A DNA stretch of 64,000 bases from Spizellomyces punctatus DAOM BR117 (Eukaryota > Chytridiomycota > Chytridiomycetes > Spizellomycetales > Spizellomycetaceae), in assembly GCF_000182565.1 (NCBI RefSeq), contig NW_015971540.1, forward strand, positions 248,001-312,000. The letters are read 5' to 3'. The number at the start of each line of letters is the position of its first letter. The stretch's first letter is position 1. A program made the position numbers and the translations under genes. Positions 47,135-55,934 of the stretch are shown here, in pieces. A model generated the notes under the pieces. The model was not told the origin of the DNA. It was given only the letters and a program-made list of their open reading frames with translations, and did not search any database.

Positions 47135-47867
47135 TGTCGCATTACAGTAGAATTACGGAGAAGAATGAACCCGGCTGAGCCGTGGTGAAGTGTGGTGGAT
47201 ATATATATAGAGACGGCACGCATGTACGAAAAGCACAGCGGGAGCAATTCCGTAACCTTGTTCCAAGTGAATGAAAAGCATCTGGGCAGCCCCCGAGTTA
47301 TCACTGGCTATCCCAGCCAGCAAACCAGCACGGGACATCCCTTAATAGTATCCATTGCGCACCTGTTATGAAAAAGGAAGTTCAATGATGCGTTTTGAGT
47401 GCAGAAATATTGACAACAAAGGACAACTACTGTTTGTCTGCACACACACCATGAGTTGCTCAATGTCTATCCAAGCTCACACGGTCCAACTTCATTTGAG
47501 GACATAAGTCTGCGCAGCAAGCCGATCTAGGATGTCGATCGACGTGCAGCGTCATATCGGCAAAACAAAGACTTGGAACTGTTGCTTTCGGCCCAAGGCC
47601 GGTGCCCAAATCATCTGGATTGGCAGGTGGTTTGGGAGGAAGACGCCACGAGTGTCTCAAAGTGCCTGCATCATTACCATCACCATCCCCAGCCATAACT
47701 CCTTTCGTTACTGCCTTGACCACATCCAAAAAACAACAGCTGTGCGGACTGTGTTTTTGGAATTTGCAAAAGCCCCACAAGGCCAGCCCGCAAGGTCGAT
47801 GAAGAATGAGCCAGCAATTAGGGCCGAAGTGTTTTAGGCACATATAAGAGGACAGTTTGGGATCACG
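47135..47867. other. Intergenic region
   Basis: Short frames on both strands, none with a domain. TATATATATA-type sequence occurs near 47200. No repeat partner found in the window. Confidence 0.4.
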
Positions 47868-47932
47868 ATCATGGCAAATAATTCGGTAACAACTTTTTAG
47901 CTCATGGCAAATAATTCGGTAACTACTTTTAG
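47868..47932. repeat. Two-copy tandem repeat (about 32 bp)
   Basis: CATGGCAAATAATTCGGTAA begins at 47870 and at 47903; each copy continues with (C)(A/T)ACTTTTTAG, so two units of 32-33 bp lie directly in tandem with few differences. On the minus strand they give a repeated SYRIICHE/CYRIICHD peptide. Recent slippage or a fragment of a longer array. Confidence 0.8.
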
Positions 47933-47999
47933 CAAGTCTTTCATCCGAGTTCTCCAATAATGTTCATTACTATACTTTTTATTATTATTAAGGTAATAG

Positions 48000-48800
48000 G
48001 AATTTATGATACAAAAGACGTTCAACATCCTATATGCCAGTTCCGTCTCTACGAAAGCGGGATGAAAGGGAGGACTTGAGAAGCAAGGCATCTAAAAAGA
48101 CCGGGTAGGTTAGCAAAAAGCAGATGGACGTATGGAAAGATTCCCCAAGATGCACAAAATGGCAGCCCACGCGTGACTGATCGTTATAGCCGAAAAACCC
48201 CCCCACACGGTGCCCAGCTCCCGAAAGATACCGTGAATCGCAGCTGATCAATCAACTGAGAGTCACGGCCCCAGCAAAGCTCACATCATCTAACTCTGGT
48301 CGCTAAACGGATATAAGTCCGGGGAGAGGTGCGGCCCCAGCAGGCATAAAAGCCCCGTAGATACACAGACCTCACGAAACCGAAACTCATGTCACGCGTC
48401 CCCAGAGCCGCCTTTATCCGCCCACCTCAGGACAGACACCAAAGAGTTCAGTCCCCAGATCAGTATGGCACCAGCAGGCGACAGCCCCGAATATGCACAT
48501 AATTCGCCAAGTAAAGGACTGATGTCCAAGGTCCGACTGAGGCAGCTGACGATAAAAGCACGATGAAACCCATCTACTTTCAGCCGCCTACCCACCTAGA
48601 GCTATCCGAGGTAAGGAGCGCGAGTGCACGAATGCGAAGGAATGAAGAAGAAGGGGAGGAGCGATGGACGGGCGGCCTTTTATAGACGACAACCGCGTCA
48701 AGGGGTTGCACGTGGACACGCGTTCATCCAATCAGCGCGACGCACGTTCGACCAATCAGCGACATTCGAGAGTGATGAATCAAATATTAGGTAATCAGCA
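48000..48800 (-). repeat. Element X, copy 2
   Basis: Minus-strand counterpart of the element at 37190-38080. Here the promoter part is clearer: GATTGGATGAACGC, the E-box CACGTG at 48709-48714, and a perfect TATAAAAGG on the minus strand at 48676-48684. The downstream portion repeats CTTTTATCGTCAGCT, TGGGCGGATAAAGGCGGCTC, GATGTGAGCTTTGCTGGGGC and GTATCTTTCGG, and the intron end CTGCTTTTTGCTAACCTACC then TTTTTAG. A frame of 67 residues (MGRRLKVDGFHRAFIV...) spans part of it, but copy 1 has a stop in the aligned frame. Confidence 0.7.
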
Positions 48801-49500
48801 CGCAATCATTACGTAACCTGCCTTCTAACGAAGATACGTTTAACGATGAAGATGCAATCTAGATGGAGATTAACCAATGCCCACCAACTTCAGAAGCAGC
48901 GACAAATGTACCAAGCCAACATGGGCGTGAGCGGTGTCATGAGCACTGCCCAAATCTAGGTCAAGCACGCTTGTACAAAATGCACCTTTGCAATTACGGC
49001 GTGAACCAAGTGAATGGAGAGCTCCTTTACAATAGTGAGATGTCCCACTTCATACTCCCTAACCCGGTCCCAAGTGAATGGAAAGCACCATTGAAACAAC
49101 GGGAGATCCCGACCAATCCTCTAACCCTTCTGAAAGCTTTCTCGTCTTGCAACCGGGGCCTGACAGCCGTCAGCCGTCAACAGTAATTGAAACGTGAAAT
49201 AATTGGTAGCGCATGCGACTTTTGTGTTGATGTATAGATTTTCCAGAGTCCACTCTTGGTGATGGGCTGATCGGGGGCTGGAGAGGGCCAAATGAAAAAA
49301 AGAACCTTTGGAACAACGGGCATATGACTGTAGACATGTGAGTTTATGATCGACACAGCAAGCCCAAAGGATGCTGTCAGTCGGTGTCAGTCGCCGTCGG
49401 GGACCTGACACAAACTACCAAAGACATGTTTGGTCTCACTTTGGATGTAAACGCCAGATGAGCTCCGGGGAGACTGCAAATGCACGCCGACCAACGTCTC
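48801..49500. other. Unassigned sequence
   Basis: No gene supported. It contains CGGGAGATCCCG (49100-49111), an arm-spacer-arm palindrome of the same style as those in the 50-55 kb cluster, so the cluster's sequence family may begin here. Confidence 0.4.
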
Positions 49501-49536
49501 CGGAAGTCTCAAAGAGCGCAATAACATCCTAGAGAA

Positions 49537-50595
49537 TTGACAGGCCAAGCAAACGCAGTCTTCCGCGTCCTACCCATTCTAATGCATGCCAGACAGTCGA
49601 AAGACAAACACACTGGCGTCTTGTCATGCCATACAGAATTGTTTCCTGCCATCTGTCGACCTCGTTTTATCACACATTCACATCCACATGGACCTACTAC
49701 TCAGCAGACCAATTTATACCACATCAAGCCCCCAGCATCAAACCCCCACGCAAAAGCAATTGTCATCATCCCACGTCACTTGGGCCACCTCCCACTTATA
49801 GAAGCCTCGCTCCCAATACCTCTCTCCCCATCCATTCTGGCTTCTTACTGCAACCAAAAGCTTCGCTCTCCATACCTCTCCTCAATCAATCGTCCTTCTT
49901 ACCCCTACCTACCAGTCCCTCACCCACACAGACGCCCACCAACGCACCATTGGCTGTCACCGCACTTACCCCACCTCCCCAGCAATTGCTACCCTTCCGT
50001 ACCCAGCCAAGCACCATCTGTCAGCCCGCAGCATGCAGACGAGCAGAAGGAGATGAACCGGACACGACCCCTCTGTGCACACCTTGACTTCTACCATCTC
50101 CGGCCCTCTCGATGAATTCCTTAGAGGTATGTGTTATCTATTTTCGGTTATTCTTGTTTGAGGCATGCATTTATTGACCACAGTTTTGATAGATATTAGA
50201 GTCCCTTGAAGCCGGACAAAGAGCAAGTGGCGACGAGGCATGATGTTGAGGAACGCACCGGAAATTTCCAAGACGAGCCCATCTCAAGCGGAACGGAATA
50301 TCCCCCGACCTTATTCGCAGGAACCACGCAGGAACCACCTCCATCTCGTCTAGCCAATTGTCTACTCACTCCTGCGGCAACAGCCATAGTCGCGGCGAAC
50401 ACGCAAGCACGAGAAATAGCCCACCCCCAGGACGTACTACAACATCTCCAGACTCTGTGGTGGCTTCCTCGTGGGGTACCCCACTTGCTTGGGATACTCC
50501 ACTCCCTTCGCCTGCCATGCTATTGGGGCACCCTATTCGTTCACCTCGTCGCAAGTACATTTGTTGATCCTGATGAAATTGAGGTCGGGACGTAG
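49537..50595 (+). pseudogene. Degenerate member A of the RING-tail family
   Basis: A Pro/His/Ser-rich open stretch (49537-50115) leads to a splice site after LDEFL; a 66-nt intron (50127-50192) ending TTGACCACAGTTTTGATAG is followed by ILESLEAGQ, and then a stop codon. The same arrangement (FLEE, intron, ILDLIDDCQ) exists in the intact gene at 55023. Downstream DNA still resembles that gene (GTTGAGGAACGCACCGG against GTTGAGGAAGGCACGGG), but in a shifted frame, so this copy is frameshifted. No RING zinc ligands are seen upstream of the intron. The open frame at 50206-50595 is a result of the shift and probably not a protein. Confidence 0.45.
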
Positions 50596-50780
50596 ACGCT
50601 CGAACGCAAGGTTTCGATCATTGAGTGAAGCCACCGTACTTCCCCCATCTGACCGCAAGGCCTGGCGACCCGCTTCGGGTGTTTTGAACAACGCAATACC
50701 GTCGCGAACCCGGAGTCCTCACAAGTATAAGGCTTGAAGATGCCCAGGGCACGTAGATGTCCGCCTCCGACCCACTCCAA
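50541..50780 (-). pseudogene. Fragment with LEW-G-G-LRA module, frameshifted
   Basis: The minus strand reads MEWVGGGHLRALGIFKPYT and then, in another frame, RDGIALFKTPEAGRQALRSD. The fragment at 52449-52733 (-) has the same two pieces in one frame (LEWLGQGRLRAMGFHPVYN and RDGMTLFETPEAGRRAL). A short indel between them therefore broke this copy. The module is not one I recognise; its glycine and aromatic spacing is loosely RRM-like. Confidence 0.5.
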
Positions 50781-50804
50781 GGCACTCCAAATGACCTCAG
50801 CCTG

Positions 50805-51780
50805 AGGCTGGCGTCACCTCGTCGACTTGTACCCTCTCCAGCCCTCGAGTACCTCGAGGTATGCGCTATATATGTTTTTTCGCTGTTTTTTCTTGTGGTA
50901 TGGAGTTATTGACCACAATTTTGCTGAATTCTTGTCATGCTACGTACTAAATTGGGTTCAAGAGCACTCAAGAATCTGTCCACCCTCTCGAATTTACCAT
51001 TGTATGCACCCCAATGCCATAAACGACTTCTTCGAAGTATGTGTTATATAGGTCTTCTCGCTTATTCTTTTTTGGGGCATGCATTTTGACCAAAATTTTG
51101 ATAGATCCTGGGGTTTAGCGATGCTCAGGAAGAATAGAGCACCAACAGGCAGGATATCGAGCAAGAAGGAGATCCTCAAGACACATCCGGGGAACCGAGT
51201 TCTAATCGGGGATATCCCCTCTCGACGGCCAGTGGAGGAGAAAGCTCGGAAGACAGTCCGGCAGAGAGTCAACGATTGACCGTGCTCGCATTGATGCAAA
51301 ACAATGTCCTTGTGTCGGATCCAGATATGGTATGTGCTACATAGGAATTCTTGGCTTATTTCTTTTGGACATGTATTGATTGAGCATACGTTTGATAGGA
51401 CTCCCAAGGAAACGATAGTGGAGGATATCCTCCAGCAACATCTCCGGGACCGTGCGCAACTGTCAGCAACCTGGGATCTCCCGCACCATGCTGAGGAACG
51501 TAGCACCACCGCCAACACCCAACGGGATCCCTGGACAATAGTTGCAGACCGATCAGAAAGCTCGGACGCGGCAAATCCCGCCAACAGACCCGCCCTCTCC
51601 GCCATGTCTGGCCAATTAACCACCGTCAGCACTTCTGCTCTACCCACGCCTGCACGAGAAATATACGAGCCTCAGGACGGAAGACCCTTCCTGGTCGAGC
51701 AGGATTCACATGTTTTCTTTCGACGAAGAGAGGCTAGCCGTGACCGTGGAGGTCACTTGGTTGCTGGGGTACCCCATTGA
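50805..51780 (+). pseudogene. Degenerate members B to D of the RING-tail family
   Basis: Three more exon-intron-exon junctions follow at 50859, 51037 and 51330, each with an intron of 66-69 nt that shares GTATG, a GGCATGCATT-like block and the end TTTTGATAG (lost in B). After intron C the reading begins ILGFSDAQEE and hits a stop; its later part (EGDPQDTSGEP, RGYPLSTASGG) and the start after intron D (DSQGNDSGGYPPATSPG) show the family's G-D-P and G-Y-P repeats. The exons are short and interrupted, so I regard these as tandem, partly decayed copies rather than one gene. Confidence 0.4.
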
Positions 51781-52314
51781 AGTGGGGTTCCCCATTGCGG
51801 AAGGCACGACCGATGGACCTTGAACAGGAGGCGATGGCCCAGGATCTCCTGCGGCCACTTGACTTGGTGCGCAGGGATATCCCTGCGCTCCTCCTTGTTC
51901 GGAGGATGCCACGGGATATCCCGTGTGATGGCCGAGAACGGTCGTGAATGGGAGTTGCTGCGTTGAACTTGTCGGCGTTGGGTTTACGAGACTGAGTGGA
52001 CCTGCAGCATGTGTTGCGGACGAACCGGGAGACCTCGGGAAATTGCTTGCAGTGGACGTAGCGGTCGGAGGCCAGCCGTGAACGTGGAGTTCAGTTGGTT
52101 GTTGGGGTACCCCGTTGAAGTGGGGTTTCCCATTGTGGAAGGCACCACCGATTGACCTTGAACAGGAGGCCTTGCCGTGGACGTAGCCGTCGGATGGGTG
52201 TTTGCTTGATATCCGTGGCCCACATAGAAGTTTTGTCGACCGGGAGGAGGGGCTGTAGCGGACCTCTAGGATTGAAAGTTGGGCTGTTGAGGGAGATGTT
52301 TGCAAGCTGTCCAC
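51706..52314 (-). CDS. G-Y-P/G-N-P repeat protein, paralogue 2 (possibly pseudogene)
   Basis: A 202-residue frame that is Pro/Ser/Thr/Gly-rich. Its second half, GHHTGYPVASSEQGGAQGYP then CAPSQVAAGDPGPSPP and MGNPTSMGYPSNQ, matches the minus-strand sequence at 52911-53255 almost residue for residue at the beginning (GHHTGYPVESSGAAQGYPCA). It ends SSSKENM without the helical tail found in the paralogue. The GYP and GDP codons lie in DNA palindromes. No signal peptide, TM segment or known domain. Its first half lies in the 130-bp inverted repeat arm (52151-52280). It may be a 3' exon of a longer gene or a remnant. Confidence 0.35.
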   Translation of the reverse strand: MDSLQTSPSTAQLSILEVRYSPSSRSTKLLCGPRISSKHPSDGYVHGKASCSRSIGGAFHNGKPHFNGVPQQPTELHVHGWPPTATSTASNFPRSPGSSATHAAGPLSLVNPTPTSSTQQLPFTTVLGHHTGYPVASSEQGGAQGYPCAPSQVAAGDPGPSPPVQGPSVVPSAMGNPTSMGYPSNQVTSTVTASLSSSKENM

Positions 52315-53723
52315 TTATTGGAACCAGGGCGTTGGCGTCGCTGTCCGAGCGCCTGCTGATGGGAGATCTTTGGGCTACCATAGCTGACGCCTGTTCGCTT
52401 GCGATGCTGGACGGAGATCCTTGGATTACCCCAGTTGGCCTTGGTTCGTCAATTGCGGTCGTGTACTAAACTGGAGACAATCAGTATGTGATTCCAGAAA
52501 ACCCCATTCTCGGCCCGAGGCGACTGCAGGGCACGCCGGCCCGCTTCAGGAGTCTCAAATAGAGTCATTCCATCACGACAACGACGTGTCTTCCTATTGT
52601 ACACCGGATGGAAACCCATTGCACGTAGCCGACCCTGTCCCAACCATTCCAAGGCATTCCAAACCGTCCCCTTTGTCACATTGGGGTCCCCTCTTTTGAA
52701 GAAGACTTGCTGATTGAAATGGAGGTCCCTCACTTGGAATGGTCACGTTCACTGTGGCCTGGTTTGAAATTGACTGCTGAAGAGAGTGAACTTCTAGAAG
52801 AGATTTGGTTGCTCGATCTGCCTTTTCTTGTTGACAATCCGAGTGGACTCGCCTACGCAGTTGTCGTGGATCCAATGTCCTTTTTGCCTGCTTACTGTCG
52901 GTTGTCAAGCCTATATGAAAAGCATGGATTTCGACGGTTCAGCGCCATCCCACTTCGCCGCTCCCTCATCCAAAGCCATATTCGCATCGACACAGTCATC
53001 CTGTACCAGCATATCCTTGGCATCACGCGACAAGAACAAGGTGTCCAAGTTTCGCAGCAGGATCCGGCGATCCTCTGGGTCAGTTGCGGTCGCCAGCATC
53101 TGCAAATACCATTGGATTATCTCGTTTCGGGTAAGGCCGGATGGTCTTGGTGACGAGGGCCCAGGATCTCCTGCGGCCACTTGACTTGGTGCGCAGGGAT
53201 ATCCCTGCGCGGCTCCTGAGGATTCCACGGGATACCCCGTGTGATGCCCGACCACGGTCGTGAAAGGTAATTGCGGAGGTGCAGCCGCATGTTGAGCCGA
53301 CGAACCGGCCGACCCCGGACATTGTTTGTAAATATATATACGGGCCCTTGAAAAGGAGGAATTGCCGGGGATGTCCCCGGCATGGGGTTTTCAACGGGGT
53401 TGTTGCTTGTCGCCGATGATCCTGCGGCTGCTGCTGTATTGGTATTGGCAGGAGGTGTTCCAGAGAAGAATTTTATCAGGCCCGGAGGTGGTATTGTGTC
53501 GGATACCCGAAACATCAACAGGACCCAGGCTGATTACAAGTGGCATAGAGTGAGTAAGCCAAGTGTTTGTTCTTGGGTATATGACATGGCAATAACTTTC
53601 AATCCTAGAGGTCCGCTACAGCCCCTCCTCCCGGTCAACAAAACTTCTATGTGGGCCACGGATATCAAGCAAACACCCATCGGACGGCTACGTCCACTAC
53701 AAGGCCTCCTGTTCAAGGTCAAT
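52151..53723. repeat. 130-bp inverted repeat arms enclosing 1.3 kb
   Basis: The arm 52151-52280 (ATTGACCTTGAACAGGAGGC... to ...CTAGGATTGAAAGTT) is the reverse complement of 53594-53723, with only a few mismatches (for example TGCCG against TGTAG). The homology stops abruptly at both ends. The interior holds the paralogue 1 fragments on the minus strand. It could reflect an inversion of a duplicated exon or the terminal repeats of an unrecognised mobile element. Confidence 0.8.
52449..53540 (-). pseudogene. G-Y-P repeat/helical-tail family, paralogue 1 (interrupted)
   Basis: Reading the minus strand from 53540, a Pro/Ala-rich piece (IPPPGLIKFFSGTPP) is followed, after a frame change, by LPFTTVVGHHTGYPVESSGA, AQGYPCAPSQVAAGDPGPSS and a helical tail, RNEIIQWYLQMLATATDPED then RRILLRNLDTLFL. 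That tail aligns with the end of the intact RING gene (ALKVQYIQSRLLTESDPQIR then RELTRQLDSLLLG). A stop follows at 52911, and a separate module (GTVWNALEWLGQGRLRAMGF) lies at 52449-52733. Frame changes could be introns that I failed to place, so pseudogene status is provisional. Confidence 0.45.
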
Positions 53724-54061
53724 GGGATCTTACTCGTCAACGCGATGCCCTTCTGACACTCTCGTGCCTTTGTTTGTTTTGCCCTCGTTCGCAACCAAAA
53801 CTTGCTTTCTCTGCTACGTTGGTAAATGCCGGGGCCCCACTACACCTCACAAGCGATTTATCGCTGATCTAAAGCAGAGGGAGAGTGATTAGCAGTGGGT
53901 TCTTCCTGGGCACGGCCATTGTGCGTGGTCAAGACGATGTTTACGCATTGGTGCTGTATGGAGGAGTTGGTACATATGGGAGGGGGAAGGTGGCGGATAT
54001 GTTAAGACATCTGGTGGGGTGGTCGGGCCGCCTTTGGGGACGGGTTTCCTTACTTACTTGA
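53724..54061. other. Unassigned sequence
   Basis: No open frame with a domain and no repeat partner seen. Confidence 0.4.
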
Positions 54062-54227
54062 AATGTACGTGCAAGAGGGTGGGCAGACTAAATAGATCTA
54101 TATTTATAACTAGTGTGAACTCGTGCCTGCAATGCACTTGACAAAATAACTGAAAAATACAGAAGATGCAGTTTATTTATATCCTATGGAATGAAATCAA
54201 CCAATGCTACGCTTGTCCGGCGAATAG
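54062..54227 (-). repeat. Dispersed repeat R, copy 2 (inverted)
   Basis: Reverse complement of this stretch aligns with 35649-35818 (shared CCATAGGATATAAATAA, ACTGCATCTT, TTTTGTCAAGTGC, TTCACACTAGTT). It lies 18.2 kb from copy 1 in opposite orientation. Confidence 0.75.
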
Positions 54228-55022
54228 GCCGATAGGAGTTGTATATTAGCGTTCTCGCATGCATGTCATTTCCAACATTTGCCTCACACGGCAATGCAAC
54301 GACCTGTGCAAGCCTATCTCTGAAGAGAATGCCGAGGCAAAAAGGACCTTAAGAGGCCCGTCACGTTGCTGGCATCAATTGCACAAAACAATTGCGTCTG
54401 GTTTCAAAAGGACGAGTTGGGAGCTCTCGGCGAAGACGGATCTTTGGGCAAAAGATGCAAAATGCCGGGCTTGCCAGCATGGTACACGGGAAATCTATTG
54501 TGGGTGCTCATCCATACAATCGCCCACCAGACGCTGTCACTGTGGATGGTGGGCGTTCGAATGCAAGATTGTCGTTCATTGTATGCATCAATAACGCCCT
54601 CCAAGTCGCCATGTCACTATCCACCACCGCCTGATAGCGCTTTATTTAATTTGTGACAATATCATGGCTTTTTCTATGCATAATGTTTCCTCTATATGGA
54701 TTCTGCAGCACGCTCGGCAAATATTTGCCGCAGGTTTGAAAGAAATGGGTCAAAGCTGTCGGCCATGTCTAAATTGGATGTAGGGGTTTATGGACCGGTC
54801 TGATCACCGATTAGCGAGTACCAGCACCATGACATTACGCACGTCAGTTTCGATCGCCAAAGGTGGAGCAGTTATACTCGAGCGAAGGCTTGTGAAAAGG
54901 CTTGATGAAGGTTGGAGGAAGCTCGAGAGAGGTAAAACGAGGGAAGTTAAAACGAGGCGAGTTAAGACGAGGGAAGGTTAAGACGAGACATCTCCAAAAT
55001 CTAATCAAAACAAAGCGAAGCA
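54228..55022. other. Region upstream of the RING gene, with a short tandem repeat
   Basis: No supported gene. At about 54931-54982 a unit close to GGTTAAAACGAGGGAA is repeated three to four times with drift (AAAACGAGG, AAAACGAGGC, AAGACGAGGG, AAGACGAGA). This array lies 40-90 bp before the RING gene start and may overlap its promoter. Confidence 0.5.
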
Positions 55023-55755
55023 ATGGAGATTTTGGGTTTGGTTAGACGACGCATTGAGGAATAGTGAGCAGTAAACATCTACAGGTGCATGATTTTTGCG
55101 TACTAATCACCCGTCACTTTTAGCATTACTTGTGAACTCTGTTCGGAAAGGATGCGTGATCCGACTGTTTGCTCCAGTAAGTCCGCCGTTTGTATACCTC
55201 ATTGCAGACACATCCATTTACTGTACATTTGCAGATTGCTCGGTTGGAGTTTGTCAAGATTGCTTGGAGGTAAGTTGTGCTTTACTATGTGAAACTCTGA
55301 TTCAAATTGATGTCTTGTCATGGTATACAGAGGAGTTCAAATCAATCGTCCTGTCCAACCTGTGGAGCAGAGAGTGAACTCGAGTCCTATCCGATACGCT
55401 GCTTCTTAGAGGAGGTACTGTCGCTTTTTCTTTTTTTGGGCAATGCATTCATTGACCACAATTTTGATAGATCCTGGACTTGATTGACGACTGTCAAGTT
55501 GAGGAAGGCACGGGAATCCCCCAAGGCGAGCATATTTCAGGCTGGGCGGCAGATCCCCCCACCAACCCCGCAGGATGGTTCTCCAGCCAGCGCTCTGCGT
55601 CGGGAGATCCCGACATTACCACTCAACTATTACGGTCCGGGGAGAGGCATAGGGCCCTCAAAGTCCAATATATCCAATCTCGCCTGCTCACGGAAAGCGA
55701 CCCCCAAATTCGCCGAGAACTGACACGGCAACTAGACAGCCTTCTCCTAGGCTAG
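55023..55755 (+). CDS. Small RING-finger protein with helical C-terminal tail (intact member of a local family)
   Basis: Five exons (55023-55063, 55124-55176, 55235-55269, 55331-55414, 55471-55755) splice in consistent phase to 165 residues. Residues 16-52 form a compact cysteine-only RING-like finger: CELCSERMRDPTVCSNC, then GVCQDCLERSSNQSSCPTCG, eight Cys in the C-x2-C ... C-x2-C-x4-C-x2-C ... C-x2-C order; the usual His is Cys or absent. RING fingers bind E2 ubiquitin-conjugating enzymes; ligase activity is inferred. The middle is Gly/Pro-rich (SASGDPDITTQ) and the last 35 residues are a charged helix (ALKVQYIQSRLLTESDPQIR and onward) shared with the minus-strand paralogue at 52911-53255. 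Intron 4 is homologous to introns in the broken copies upstream. An alternative 3' site at 55207 would give a 31-nt intron and is less likely. Confidence 0.72.
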
Positions 55756-55934
55756 TCCCTTTGAAAATTTGTTCTTTTGCTCGATATGTAACTATTTGCT
55801 TGTAATTAGTTGATTGCTTAATTTGTACGAAAATCGAGAGAGCAGTATCAAATGTATAAGTAATAAAACAAGAATTGTGCAAGCTATAGAATGAACAGTG
55901 GACTGTATGCAGGTGACCTCGCTCCGTCTGAGAT

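Noticed and set aside
49537-50115. Pro/His-rich 192-residue protein as a separate gene
   Set aside because: C-rich composition keeps several frames open at once, and its 3' end is the splice donor of a broken family member.
55177-55207. 31-nt intron in the RING gene
   Set aside because: It would be far shorter than other introns in the window and would disrupt the C-x2-C spacing; the 58-nt intron to 55234 gives a better finger.
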